Notes: generated from the sequence alone by a model not told the origin. Shown: positions 8,238-17,633, counted from the first letter of the stretch. The stretch: 64,000 nucleotides of DNA from JBBQER01 sp052148155 (GCA_052148155.1 JBKQIY010000251.1:62001-126000); one strand, 5' to 3'. Numbers and translations are program-made.

Positions 8238-9866
8238 TTACCAGCGTGAGGATGTTCGTCGACCGGTCGGAGTCGCACAATATGGACGCTCGTCGCTCGC
8301 AGTTGGAGCGGGTACATGATTCGCTTCGGAGGGTTCGTCGGATCGGTCGCTGAGTCTCAACGCGACGGCGGCGTAGATCCCGACGGCGACGATCGCGGCG
8401 GCGTCAAGGATCGTTGCCGGTAGTGGCGGGTGCCATGCGGACGCGGAGCTGTTCCATGGCAGGTACGGTCCCGATTCCCCGACGGTTGCGCGGTGCAAGT
8501 TCCACCAGAAGGCGAGGACCATTCCGGATGTGGCGGACAGCGCCATTGTTCGTGATAGCCGTCGAGTACTCAGGCGCGGGAGGGAACGTTGTGCCGCGGC
8601 CGCGAAGATCGGCACCCCGACCCACAGCGGCATGAAATAGCGCCCTTGGCTCTCGATTCCATCCTGTCTGGCCGCAGCAACCATGAGTGCCATCGGCACG
8701 ATTCCCGACAGACCGAGGAGGACGATGAGCAGGCCGACGTCGCGGCTGGGTGCCCTCGCGACACACAACACGAGGGGGATACTCAGCGCGATGACCAACG
8801 CAAACACTGCGAGCTCTGGTTCGTGCGTCTGGTCCCAGCCGAACGTTCCTGCGGTCTGAGCCAACCCAAGCCAAAGTTGTGACAGGGCGGCTGAGGCAAT
8901 GCGCGTGAGCGGGGTGTCCGGCGCGGGTGGACCGAGCGGCACCACGGTCAAGCCTCCAACGGCCGCAATCCATGCCACCGCGAGCGCCGACGCGGTTACG
9001 ACCGCCGCGATCCCCGCCTGCACGTCTCGGCGGGCGAGCAGTCTGCGAGCCGGGACGCGCTTCCAGCCTGCGGTGGCGAGCGCGCCGACGACGAGGATCA
9101 ACCACAATGGGGAGATCGGCCGCGTCAGCGCGAGGACGCATCCGGCTCCCGATGCCGCCACGACTAGGCCGGTCGGCGGATCGGCGGCGCGGTCGAGGAC
9201 CAGGACTGATCCAACCGCCCACAGACAAATCGCGGCTGCGATCTCGAGGCCATTCGGGTTGACCGACGCCGCCAAGAACATCTCGGTCGGTGTAGCAACG
9301 ACGACCAACGCGCCCACCAGCAAGGGCGACGCGGCCCATTTCCGCGCGACGGCCAGTGCCACGGCGAGGAGCGCCGCGCTCAAGAGGACGCTCACAATCC
9401 GCATCAGGTACACGCCGGTGAGGTTGTCGGTCAGAAGTGACGGCCAGCCGACCAGGGCGTAGTACAGCGGGGGATAGTGGCCGACATAAGTAGCTACCGT
9501 TACCGTCCGGCTCGATGACTCGATTCGTTCACATGAAGCGGGGACGTTTTCCCGGAAGTGGTAGCAGTCGTGGGCACCCGTCAACCCACCGCTACCGTTC
9601 AGAATCAGTGCGTAAGTCCGGGGGACCGACAGATCGGTGAAGGCGGCCGGCTGATGCGGGATGTGGGTTCCGATCGGATCGCCCCGGACCAGCGACGCCG
9701 CGCGCGAAATGTGTGCCGGCTCGTCGGAAGAGTTCCCGAGCGGATTGGCTATAGCCCACAAAGATCCAACCGCGGAAAGGGCGAGAAAAGCTCCCAGCCA
9801 GACGCGAAAGAATGACGGAGCCGCCCGAACGCGTCCCACGCGTGCGAATCGACTCACCACGAGCAA
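8238..9866 (-). CDS. DUF2142 family polytopic membrane protein
   Basis: 542 residues with about 11-12 membrane helices. After the first helix comes the DUF2142 signature region NSSDEPAHISRAASLVRGD, followed by a large periplasmic loop containing ASCERIESS and a YVGHYPPLYYALVGWPSLL segment before the next helix. This is the GT-C-like topology seen in lipid-linked-sugar glycosyltransferases, and DUF2142 genes usually lie in cell-surface polysaccharide regions. A role in envelope glycan assembly is inference. The C-terminal 40 residues are polar and cytoplasmic. It is the last of five minus-strand envelope or secreted genes in the 8-16 kb region. Confidence 0.85.
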   Translation of the reverse strand: MLVVSRFARVGRVRAAPSFFRVWLGAFLALSAVGSLWAIANPLGNSSDEPAHISRAASLVRGDPIGTHIPHQPAAFTDLSVPRTYALILNGSGGLTGAHDCYHFRENVPASCERIESSSRTVTVATYVGHYPPLYYALVGWPSLLTDNLTGVYLMRIVSVLLSAALLAVALAVARKWAASPLLVGALVVVATPTEMFLAASVNPNGLEIAAAICLWAVGSVLVLDRAADPPTGLVVAASGAGCVLALTRPISPLWLILVVGALATAGWKRVPARRLLARRDVQAGIAAVVTASALAVAWIAAVGGLTVVPLGPPAPDTPLTRIASAALSQLWLGLAQTAGTFGWDQTHEPELAVFALVIALSIPLVLCVARAPSRDVGLLIVLLGLSGIVPMALMVAAARQDGIESQGRYFMPLWVGVPIFAAAAQRSLPRLSTRRLSRTMALSATSGMVLAFWWNLHRATVGESGPYLPWNSSASAWHPPLPATILDAAAIVAVGIYAAVALRLSDRSDEPSEANHVPAPTASDERPYCATPTGRRTSSRW

Positions 9867-10288
9867 GTTCGCAAATGGCTTGTTACGACCCGAGTAGGCG
9901 ACCGAATCTCGGACATCTCGGCTGACGCTACATACCCTCGGTGCACTTGCGCTGCCCGATGCTGTCGCGCGCGCTCTACCGTCAGCGGCGACGCCGAGTC
10001 TGTCCTGAACGTACGAAGTCTGGCTCGTCGGATTTCAGTAGCGGGGTGTGAGGGTGGCGAGTAGGTCTAGCACTTCGCCCAGGGTTGCGACGGTCGCATG
10101 GGTTACAAGGACGCGGAGCGTTCTGTAGAGCTGTAGGCAACGCAGCCACCCCCCTTGCGCAGGCGCAGGAAGAAGAGCCGAAGGCGAAATCGAAAAATTG
10201 CTGTACCCGCAATGTCGTATGTGCTGGCCACGAGCTGACGTGACAACCACGACGTCCGGTGCGCGAGTTTCGTAGAAAACACCAGCAC
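9867..10288. other. gene-free stretch
   Basis: Between the GH43 gene and the DUF2142 gene, both on the minus strand. Only short, low-quality frames are present. No strong hairpin was found. It probably holds the DUF2142 promoter near 9870-9950. Confidence 0.45.
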
Positions 10289-11653
10289 CTAACCAGCAGG
10301 TGTGAGGACAGGGTTGGCGCCGGTGAGATCTAATCGACGGAGGTAGAGGTCTCGGCTGTGCGGATAGCCGACCGCTCCTGGTGTCCAGGCGTGAAAGGCC
10401 ATCCAGTATGACCCGGACGTGTCGGTGAATACTGACTCACCTCCCGGGCCTTTGCTGGTCGAACTGCTCGCCAAGATGGGCTGCGATGATGGCTTGGTGC
10501 ACGGGCCGAGCGGGCCGGCGCAAGTGGCTACCCCGATCGCATAGTTGGCGCTGTTCCAGTTGTTCGCCGAGTAGAACAGGAAGTAGCGCCCGCGGTTTGT
10601 CACTAGGTCGGGAGCCTCGACCACGCCCGCCTCCCACGCTTCGTCAGGAACGAGCAGTTGAGCTGGGCTGGCCTTTGCTGCGAACCCGGTGCCGGTCGGG
10701 TTGAGCTGCTCGGACCAGATCGTGGCTTGTCCAGTCCCACCGGACTTCCATATGAGATAGATCTTCCCGTCGGTGTCGATGAACGGAGACGGGTCGATGG
10801 AACCGGGGGATGGTTGGCACTCGAGCGGTGCAGTTGAGGTGTCAACGAATGGCCCTTGCGGTTGCGCCGCAGTCGCCACCGACATGCATTCCTCGCCGCC
10901 TCCCCGACCGGCCACCAGCGCCGCGTAGTACAAGACGAAGTTCCCTCCGATTTGGGCCATCGCGGGAGCCCAAGTGGAATCCGGCGCGGCCCATTTCGGC
11001 AGGTCTGGGAGGGCGTTCCCGATCGCCTTCCAGTGGGTCAAGTCGGTTGAGTCGATGATCTGGATGTTCCCTGCCACCGAGTTGGTGGCGTATCCGAAAT
11101 ATGTGTTTCCCACGAGGACGATGTCTGGATCGGGAAAGTCGAAGGGGTAGACGAGGCCCCCGCCGCTTCCGCCGGCCGTGGGCAAACAGGCGCTAGAGAC
11201 GGCGGAGAGGTCCTGGGCCGCCTGGCTGTTGTTTTGGCCCGCGGTCTGTTGAAACGCGCTTTTCACTCCTGCGAGGCACGTCTGGAGCGTGCCGATGCGG
11301 ACGTGTTGGAAAAACGCGGCCGTCTTTCTATTGGAGAGCGTCTTTGTGGTGGTTGCGAGCTGGCCGAGCGTTGATGTCACCGAGGCCTGGACGGCGGTCC
11401 GGTGGTCGGTGGTGAGTGCCTTGTCGTGCGACGTTGCTGCGAGGTCGAATCGCGTGGCCGAGAGTTGTTTGTGGGCGGCGGCAAGATCGAGTCGCGATGC
11501 CGAGAGCTGTTTGTCGGCAGCGGCCAGTGCCGCGTGCTCGTTGCGATCTTGTGCGTTGGCGTGCACGTCGGTTGTCACCGTCGCGGTCAGCACACCGAGT
11601 CCGACGAGCGCACCAACCGCGGCGATCGCGCGTCCCGATCGCGGATTAGCCAT
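10289..11653 (-). CDS. membrane-anchored GH43-like glycoside hydrolase with coiled-coil stalk
   Basis: 454 residues from the ATG at 11653, which overlaps the upstream stop by 8 bases. Residues 8-28 form an uncleaved signal/membrane anchor. Residues 35-115 are an Ala/Leu/Gln-rich coiled coil with an internal repeat (KQLSASRLDLAAAH, KQLSATRFDLAA). A pair of Cys follows at 126 and 156. The five-bladed propeller starts at about 169. Candidate GH43 catalytic residues are present: Asp in FDFPDPD (about 172-177), Asp287 in SIDPSPF and Glu346 in VEAPDL. It should hydrolyse arabinose- or xylose-containing glycans outside the membrane; specificity is unknown. Translationally coupled to the stalk-only protein upstream. 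Confidence 0.82.
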   Translation of the reverse strand: MANPRSGRAIAAVGALVGLGVLTATVTTDVHANAQDRNEHAALAAADKQLSASRLDLAAAHKQLSATRFDLAATSHDKALTTDHRTAVQASVTSTLGQLATTTKTLSNRKTAAFFQHVRIGTLQTCLAGVKSAFQQTAGQNNSQAAQDLSAVSSACLPTAGGSGGGLVYPFDFPDPDIVLVGNTYFGYATNSVAGNIQIIDSTDLTHWKAIGNALPDLPKWAAPDSTWAPAMAQIGGNFVLYYAALVAGRGGGEECMSVATAAQPQGPFVDTSTAPLECQPSPGSIDPSPFIDTDGKIYLIWKSGGTGQATIWSEQLNPTGTGFAAKASPAQLLVPDEAWEAGVVEAPDLVTNRGRYFLFYSANNWNSANYAIGVATCAGPLGPCTKPSSQPILASSSTSKGPGGESVFTDTSGSYWMAFHAWTPGAVGYPHSRDLYLRRLDLTGANPVLTPAG

Positions 11654-12206
11654 TGGAAGCCACCGCGCTCGCGCAGGTCGAGGACACCGATTCCAACGCA
11701 TTGATGGCAGAAATCTGATCGTCCACGGCCAGCGCATTCAATGCCTGCTCAACGCCTCCCAGGCACGCCTGCAGGTCGCCGATGGTTGTTGACTGATCCG
11801 ATAAGTGTGTTTGCGCGCCGGCCAGCGACTTCTGCGCTGCTCGGAGCTGCGACGTGCGCTCGGCCAAAGCATCCCGCGCTGATCGGAGCTGGGAGGTTGC
11901 CTTGGCCAGTGCTGTGGAGTCCGCGCTGAGCTGCCCGTTCACGAGATCGAGCCCATGACGAACGGTGACCAGATCGGCCAGGACGTTGTCGATGTGCTGT
12001 CGGGTCACGTCCAGCGAGGAGTGAGTCTGATCGAAGTCGATGTTGGCATGGACTTCGTTGGCAGTTACATAGCCCAACGTCGCGGCGAAAACCGCGAACG
12101 CTAACGCCGCGATAACCCACTTTCTGCGACGCTTCGGCGGTCGTGTCCCGAGCGCGCCGAGGATCCCATGCTCGCGCTCGACGTCCAGGAGATCTGTGGT
12201 CATCAT
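11646..12206 (-). CDS. membrane-anchored coiled-coil protein, stalk paralogue of the GH43 protein
   Basis: 186 residues from the ATG at 12206 (an in-frame ATG at 12251 would add 15). Basic PPKRRRKW, then one membrane helix (about 30-49), then a long extracytoplasmic coiled coil (about 60-142), then LQACLGGVEQA and VSSTC. The two Cys are 148 and 178, exactly 30 residues apart, the same spacing and flanking motif as Cys126/156 of the next gene. It is thus the stalk module without the enzyme. The stop overlaps the GH43 start by 8 bases, so the two proteins are made together and may form hetero-coiled-coils. Family unknown. Confidence 0.75.
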   Translation of the reverse strand: MMTTDLLDVEREHGILGALGTRPPKRRRKWVIAALAFAVFAATLGYVTANEVHANIDFDQTHSSLDVTRQHIDNVLADLVTVRHGLDLVNGQLSADSTALAKATSQLRSARDALAERTSQLRAAQKSLAGAQTHLSDQSTTIGDLQACLGGVEQALNALAVDDQISAINALESVSSTCASAVASNG

Positions 12207-12251
12207 TGGTCCGCCATATTTCACAGCTGTCGTAGATCGGCCGCATGACAA

Positions 12252-13039
12252 CCGCTTCGAACTGGTTAGGTCTGATCGAATCGTGGTGGTAAGGCGTCAG
12301 GTCACGTGAGGCTTGTCTCGATGAGCTGGAGCGACCGGGGTTTGCCTCGACCGATCGCTGCCGGTTGGCAGCGCATCGAGTCCGCCCAACCGCGACCAAA
12401 TTAAGCGTTCGGCGCGCACCCAGAGATATAACCCGAAGCTGTGGATCGGCTGCTGGTTGGAAGGTGCAGGATACTGATCGCAGCCCGCGTCGTGGCGATT
12501 GACCGAACCCACGGAACTGAAGCCTGGCTTCTCGACCTATAAGCAATGTCGCATCTGCATACGCCGCAAGCGCCACCAAATCTCAGACGCGACGCGGCGA
12601 CCTCCCAGGGCGTGCACAGTCGCAGCGGTCATGCTGGGGATCGACGAAGCATCGTTCCGAAAGTGTTTCGTCTTCAGGGATGACCCGCGTCTCTCCCAAG
12701 GGTCCAGCGGTCGGCGGCGTCGGGGTGCGCGCGGCCGCGACGAAGCAGATGTGCGTCGCTCTGGAAGGGTGCCTCGCGGCCGATGCCTGACGGCAGGCGC
12801 GAATGCGCTGGTCTCGTCGCGCTCTTGGTTGCCAGAAAAAAGATCGACTCGGCGCGGCAACGCCGTACCGCGCTGGCGCAAGCATTCGGTCAGACGCTCA
12901 TGGAGATGCACGCGACGCGCGGGCGTCGACGTCCGAGGAAGGTCGTTCCGCGTCAGAGTTCCGATCGTCGTAAGCCTCTCTGACGCTCGCTCACGCCCAG
13001 CGATGCGGAACGTCACTCGAACGAGTGAGTGTGGCGGTA
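12252..13039. other. 788-base gene-free stretch
   Basis: Long Arg-rich frames exist on both strands (for example 12537-13070 minus) but none has coding-like composition or a start signal. A perfect 7-bp stem with a GGTT loop is at 12356-12373. The promoter of the two-gene stalk/GH43 unit should lie at about 12210-12300. Confidence 0.45.
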
Positions 13040-13801
13040 TCACCCGGACGTGATAGCGAACTCCTCCCACGGTCCGATATTCGCGGCGCGGGCTCGCAAC
13101 AGTCCATTGGTCGAACCGGTGTAGCCAAGCTCAGCGCTGACGTATTTCGAGTTCGCCGCTTTGAGGGCGAAGCATGAGCATGTGGCGACCGAGACGAACG
13201 TGTACTTCTCCGACGAACCGATCGAGCTCGCTTGTGCTCGCAACTCGCGTTTCAGCGCACCCGTGTAGGTGAGTTCGGCCGTCACATACCGGTAGTTCGC
13301 AGGCGAATAGATGGCCCACTGGTTAGTGCCGATCGCGCGGCATTGGAACTGCTCCCAGAAGCCAACCGTCCTCGACTGTGCTCGCATCGCACCGTGCAGT
13401 GCACCCGTGTCACCGAGTTCAGTTGCGACAAAGCGATGATTCGCTTTCGAGCGGATGTCGCAGTTGAAGGTGCGGTGCCGGCGGATCGGACCGAGGTCGG
13501 CGACCGCAAGCGACGTTCCACTGAAGCCTCGGCTGAGTGTCGACATCGTCGCACTCGCGGACACATCCACGCGAAGGCGGACATCGCGGGATATCGCGCC
13601 GGGGTACCGAAGCCCGGTGCCCCCAGGGACGACCGATCCGGCCGCGCGCTCCGACACCGATCCGGCAGTTTGCGTCCACGCGACGCCCGGAGTCAACGCC
13701 ACCAACCCGACGATCATCGCCGCCACGACCGACGCTGGAACCGTCGCCTTGCGCCGACCCGCCAAACGTCTACGAGCGGCCCGGCGGTCACCCGGGTACA
13801 T
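13040..13801 (-). CDS. secreted fascin-like beta-trefoil protein
   Basis: 253 residues. A basic n-region (RRAARRRLAGRRK) is followed by a hydrophobic core ending VAWTQ, a probable Sec signal peptide of about 45 residues. After a linker come three repeats of about 43 residues, each following the pattern F-x-YVxAELxYTGxxxxxLRAxAxxIGxWExF. This is the lobe pattern of fascin / actin-crosslinking-type beta-trefoils; three lobes make one complete trefoil. In bacteria such domains occur in secreted carbohydrate-binding or carbohydrate-active proteins. A sugar-binding role here is inferred from the neighbouring GH43-type genes. Each repeat has at least one Cys or aromatic at equivalent positions. Confidence 0.72.
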   Translation of the reverse strand: MYPGDRRAARRRLAGRRKATVPASVVAAMIVGLVALTPGVAWTQTAGSVSERAAGSVVPGGTGLRYPGAISRDVRLRVDVSASATMSTLSRGFSGTSLAVADLGPIRRHRTFNCDIRSKANHRFVATELGDTGALHGAMRAQSRTVGFWEQFQCRAIGTNQWAIYSPANYRYVTAELTYTGALKRELRAQASSIGSSEKYTFVSVATCSCFALKAANSKYVSAELGYTGSTNGLLRARAANIGPWEEFAITSG

Positions 13802-14384
13802 CGATTCGCCCCCTCAAACTGCAGATCGGCGTAGTCATCCTGCCATGATCGGGCTTGTCCGCGACTAACGACGGTTCACAGATTGAGCTGACCTCCAACA
13901 ACCGAATCTGGTCGCGAATGCTTGGGCTGTTGGTGCTCGACAACGCTCCACAACCATCACTGCACCACCAACCTCGATCCACAACGCCAAATCGGCGGAT
14001 CGAGCTTCGTCGAACCGGCTGATTGCGCGGACGTCACAGTCTCGTCCAACGTGCCCAGCAGATTGCGAATCGACGCTTGACTGCGTACGTCCTGCACGCC
14101 GGCGGTGCTGTTCGCCTGGATGTCGGCAACGACCTCGCGCCGGCGACCGCGGGCGAGTGGTGTGCTGCGAGCTTGAGCTGCCGAAGGTATCGCTCGATCA
14201 GCGTGCCGTCGTCGCAGGTGCGCGAGCGTGTGCTCGACGCTAGGCCGGTCGGCTGCGCTAGTCGGCTTGCCAGTCGGGACGGGTCTGTCGTTCGTGTGCA
14301 CCAAATGAGGCGGTCCCAACTCTGCGGGGTTGCATCGACCAGTCCTTCCTATGCCTGCTGAACCCTCGCGGCTTCTCTCCGGCT
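13802..14384. other. 583-base gene-free stretch
   Basis: No credible frame on either strand and no recognised RNA or repeat. It separates two minus-strand secreted-protein genes and should hold the promoter of the trefoil gene close to 13802. Confidence 0.45.
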
Positions 14385-15611
14385 CTAGGGTGTATTCGAG
14401 AGCGAAATGCGTTGCAGTCCCATCGCGTCGTTTCCGCTGAGGATCACGTGATACGTATGACTGCTCGGCGTGTATTGCCAGGACGGCTCGTCTCGACCGC
14501 ACTTCTGCTTCTGGCCCAGCAGGACGTCGTTCTGTATCGCCCAGGGACCGGTCGGGCTGTCCGCGCGGGCTATCGAAATCACGACCTTGGGGTAAGGGGG
14601 ACCTCCGTCAGGAGCGGAGCAGAACGGCGTGACCGAAAACCCCTCGAAGACCATGTAGTAGCCGGTGTCACCGCCGCAAGCATTTCGGCCCTGACATTGC
14701 ATAATGTCCGCGCTGCCGTAACCGACGCTATACACCGCATTCGTCTCGGGACCCCCATCCTGGGTAGTAAACGAGCTCGGCTTCGTATTGCGTCGGTTCT
14801 TATTGCCGTTCTGGATGAGCGTGGGACTACTGACCGTCCACGACTGATAGCCCCGCTTCAACAACGGCAGCGTGTTCCGGCCGCTAAAGGCGTCGTATCC
14901 GACGTAGTAGGTGTCACCGACTTGCGTGATGGTCGGGCTCCCCACATTGCCCATCTGCCGCCCATCGGCGCTCATGGTCGCGCCCTCCCACGCTTGTGCC
15001 GCTTGAATGATCAGGCGTGGCGGGGTCCAGTTGACGCCATCGGTGCTCGTGGAAAGCGCGATGACCTCCTGGTGGGCGGAAAACGGACAGCCGGGATCGT
15101 TTCTCTCGTACGGGTCCGCCTCATAAACCATCGTCAGCAAGCCTGGCTGTACCAATACTTTCGGGGCGTTGACACGAACACAACCGACTGAGCCGCCGTT
15201 CGCGATCGCGATCCCTCGCGAACTCCAGTGGTTCGCTCCGTTCGCACTCGTGGACACACCTATAGAGAAGCCGTCAGGAATGCTCGGCGAAGGCGTGGGG
15301 TCACGGCTATACAGAAACCACTGATTCTTGAAGAAAATATCCTCACTCTCCGAATCTTGATTGACAGACGGCAGGCCCGAGATCTCGAAGGCCGGGTCCT
15401 TCGTCCAGTGCGGTTGGCCGCTCCAATTGTCGAAGAGAGGATTGCACGCCGTTAGGAGCAGGACTGCGCTCCCGAGGGCAACACCCCGCGCGACGTTCGA
15501 TCTCCGCAGCCAGTTCGCTGCAGCCCCAAACCCCCAATGATGACCGGACCGGCTCATCATGAGGCTGTCGTCGTTGCCGTCGTTCGCGCTCCGCGGTCCC
15601 AGGTCATCCAC
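14385..15611 (-). CDS. lipoprotein with glycoside-hydrolase-type beta-propeller
   Basis: 408 residues. The lipobox LLLTAC puts the lipidated Cys at about residue 56, which suggests the true start is an internal ATG (residue 18 or 19). The mature region has repeated propeller-blade patterns such as FFKNQWFLYSRDP, GFSIGVSTSANG, PTITQVGDTYYVGYDA and YYMVFEGFS, with the short STDGVNW motif typical of GH43/GH32/GH62-type five-bladed propellers. Cys-rich loops (QCQGRNACGG) suggest disulphides. Clear catalytic acids cannot be assigned, so it may be a binding protein rather than an enzyme. Exported and anchored to the membrane; it fits the extracellular-glycan theme of the 8-16 kb region. Confidence 0.7.
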   Translation of the reverse strand: MDDLGPRSANDGNDDSLMMSRSGHHWGFGAAANWLRRSNVARGVALGSAVLLLTACNPLFDNWSGQPHWTKDPAFEISGLPSVNQDSESEDIFFKNQWFLYSRDPTPSPSIPDGFSIGVSTSANGANHWSSRGIAIANGGSVGCVRVNAPKVLVQPGLLTMVYEADPYERNDPGCPFSAHQEVIALSTSTDGVNWTPPRLIIQAAQAWEGATMSADGRQMGNVGSPTITQVGDTYYVGYDAFSGRNTLPLLKRGYQSWTVSSPTLIQNGNKNRRNTKPSSFTTQDGGPETNAVYSVGYGSADIMQCQGRNACGGDTGYYMVFEGFSVTPFCSAPDGGPPYPKVVISIARADSPTGPWAIQNDVLLGQKQKCGRDEPSWQYTPSSHTYHVILSGNDAMGLQRISLSNTP

Positions 15612-15737
15612 GATGTCGCGATACCTCGTCCTTGCACTTCGCTGCGCGAAGTATGACGGTCGGCTGTGACTAGAACCTTCGAGTTCGCGCGGACCCCATG
15701 CTTGTCAGGGTTGCGCGTGTTCGCCTGTGCGAGCGAG

Positions 15738-16011
15738 GTGTGTGGTGAATGCGGGCTTCCGCCTGAAAGTCCGTCGCTCGATCGACGTAGCCGCGAACGT
15801 AGCCATTGATCGCAGGTCGGTGACTTCGTCACAGGCGATGATTGCTCGACACGGCCCCGCACGCCAGCGCAGTCGGAAGACGACTGAACCCCTGCTGAGC
15901 CGCGCCTTCGACGCGAACGAGGCGTCATCGTGCGGCATCGACCTCCCGTCACGCAACCGCGCCACCACCATCGGCGCTGCTTTGCAAGCAGGGGGTCGTG
16001 GATTCGAGTCC
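15738..16011 (+). repeat. direct repeat, copy 2, ending in a tRNA-Ala(TGC) 3'-half remnant
   Basis: Direct-repeat partner of 7851-8100. The right end, about 15975-16011, reads GCTGCTTTGCAAGCAGG, then GGGTCG, then TGGATTCGAGTCC: an anticodon arm with anticodon TGC, a variable loop and a T-arm with the TTCGA loop. There is no D-arm or acceptor stem, so this is not a working tRNA. It looks like an attachment-site remnant left by an element that integrated at a tRNA-Ala gene. The rest of 15612-16448 holds no credible gene. Confidence 0.6.
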
Positions 16012-16448
16012 ACCGCGAAGGTGCTGATCGCCGGTGACGTTGCGGGTCGTCGGCTCCGATCCCATGCTCGCAGCGCACGCGGTCGCGTCGCGATGCGTGG
16101 CGGCCCGGTCGAACGCAGCCTCGCGAGCAGCGGGGCGCAGGCCGCAGCCGCGAGGGCGATGAGGGCATACTCCGAAACTCTCGACCTCGGTGAGCTCCGC
16201 GACGGACAGGAGCTGTTCGACGGCGCGGTCGAGTCGCGGTGGCGTGTCGCGGCTCGGCCTTCGCCGGGGCATCCGAACGATCGACGACTCGTATTTGGGC
16301 GACGAAGTACTCGTCGGGATTGGCTCGTGGTTGTGGTCCATCGCCATTGTCCACCAGCCCATCGACGGCCGATGCGCGGATCCGCCCTGTTGGTTGGCGA
16401 GAGAGCATGAGTCGGAGTCAACGCGCCGTTATCAGGTCTCCGAACGCG

Positions 16449-16482
16449 ACCGTGCTCCGACCGGTGCGGGTCGGAGCACGGT
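16449..16482 (-). terminator. strong hairpin after the FnIII-like secreted protein gene
   Basis: Perfect 14-bp stem (ACCGTGCTCCGACC at 16449-16462 with its complement at 16469-16482) and a 6-base loop, 43 bases past the minus-strand stop at 16525. There is no T-run on the minus strand, but actinobacterial terminators often lack one. Confidence 0.7.
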
Positions 16483-16524
16483 TCTCCGCTTTGGAGCAGG
16501 CAGAGAAATAGGGCCCTGATCGAT

Positions 16525-17484
16525 CTATGCCTTGGCGGTTTCGAATCGCGCCGATGCACCCGTGCCGCGGCTGTTCGTCGCAGCGACGGTGCAGTTGTAC
16601 GACTTGCCTGTCGTCAGTCCCTTCACGGTGAGCGGACTGGCCTTACCCGAGGCCGAATGCAGACCACACCTCGCGGTGAGGCCCGTGATCGCAGCACCGT
16701 TGCTGGCGCCGGCCTCGAACGCAACCTTGATTGCGCCCTTCCCAGCGCGGCTCGCGGTCACCGATTGCGGCGCAGCTGGCGTCCCGATCGTGACCCCGAC
16801 GCCCACCGAGCCAGGACCCACACCCGCACCGGTCACGGCCGCGACCGTGAACTGAATGAGGATCCCGTCCGCATACGGCCCTTGCATGACCGTGGTCGTG
16901 CCGGGACCGAGAACCAGGACCGCCTTACCTGACGAGGGGGTCACCAGGTAACCCACCAGGCAGTCCGTCGCAACCGGAGCCCAACTCACCACCGCGCCCG
17001 GGAACCCTTGCGCCGCAGCTGAGATATTCGTCGGTGCGGCCACCGTTGCGGAGGGTTGACAGCCGGGTCCACTGGTCTGGATCAACGCATCGGTTCCTGT
17101 CCCCGCCGGACTCGTCCTTTGGCTCGGGCTGGTCTCAGTGACGTTGCAGGTCACGACGTTGTACACGACGGGTGTCACGCCGGGAGCTGACAGCGGCGCA
17201 TCTGTCCCCAGCCCCTTCGTGGCGACCGGGCTCGCACTTTGGCTGAGACCGCTCTTCGTGAAGCTGGCACCCGTTGTTGAGGTACAGCTCACCGCAAAGG
17301 TCGCACCCGCGAGACCGTCGCCGGTGAAGGCGACCTCCACCGAGCCCTTATTCGACTGGAAAACAGTCACGGCCGGCGCGTTCGGAGCTGCCCCCGCGGG
17401 CACCGTGAACAGAACGAGAGCCGTGGCGCTGATCGCAACCAGACTCATGAACAGAGCAATGGGCTTCTTCAACCTTCGGTTCAT
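16525..17484 (-). CDS. secreted protein with fibronectin type III-like domains
   Basis: 319 residues. A basic start (MNRRLKK) and a long hydrophobic core to VPAGAA (about residue 33) form a Sec signal peptide. The rest is three beta-sandwich domains. The last (about 230-319) has the FnIII hallmarks AAPQSVTASRAGKGAIKVAFEA and YNCTVAATNSRGTGA; the middle (about 145-228) has PTNISAAAQGFPGAVVSWAP. The first domain carries paired Cys (SCTSTTGAS, VTCNVTE). A purine-rich ribosome site (GAGGGGGA) lies about 6 bases before ATG. Probably an extracellular adhesion or scaffold protein; no enzymatic domain. Followed by a strong terminator hairpin. Confidence 0.82.
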   Translation of the reverse strand: MNRRLKKPIALFMSLVAISATALVLFTVPAGAAPNAPAVTVFQSNKGSVEVAFTGDGLAGATFAVSCTSTTGASFTKSGLSQSASPVATKGLGTDAPLSAPGVTPVVYNVVTCNVTETSPSQRTSPAGTGTDALIQTSGPGCQPSATVAAPTNISAAAQGFPGAVVSWAPVATDCLVGYLVTPSSGKAVLVLGPGTTTVMQGPYADGILIQFTVAAVTGAGVGPGSVGVGVTIGTPAAPQSVTASRAGKGAIKVAFEAGASNGAAITGLTARCGLHSASGKASPLTVKGLTTGKSYNCTVAATNSRGTGASARFETAKA

Positions 17485-17580
17485 CGTCCCCCTCCAAAAC
17501 GCGATGTGACTGCCCTAGCCCCCAACAGACAAGGTGTAACGAGGTGGCATCACGAGCGCCTCGCGCCCGACCACTAATTC

Positions 17581-17633
17581 TGAGTAAGTCAATCGATAAA
17601 CTAGAGTATCGAGCTAAGAGACGTCAAATCGGC
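17581..17633 (+). repeat. left inverted repeat of a 1.76 kb segment
   Basis: Reading inward, TGAGTAAGTCAATCGATAAA and the following bases match the reverse complement of 19294-19344. The first 30 bases have a single mismatch, and similarity continues less perfectly to GACGTCAA and TCGG, about 50 bp in all. It is A+T-rich against a G+C-rich background. It corresponds to the first codons of the 19345-19040 gene, but here the start ATG is CTG. Confidence 0.8.

Noticed and set aside
12537..13070. 177-codon minus-strand ORF
   Set aside because: Very Arg-rich, overlaps the end of the trefoil gene, no start signal or domain.
15975..16011. tRNA-Ala(TGC) gene
   Set aside because: Anticodon arm and T-loop are present, but there is no D-arm and no acceptor stem, and the T-stem has a mismatch; kept only as a remnant in the repeat.
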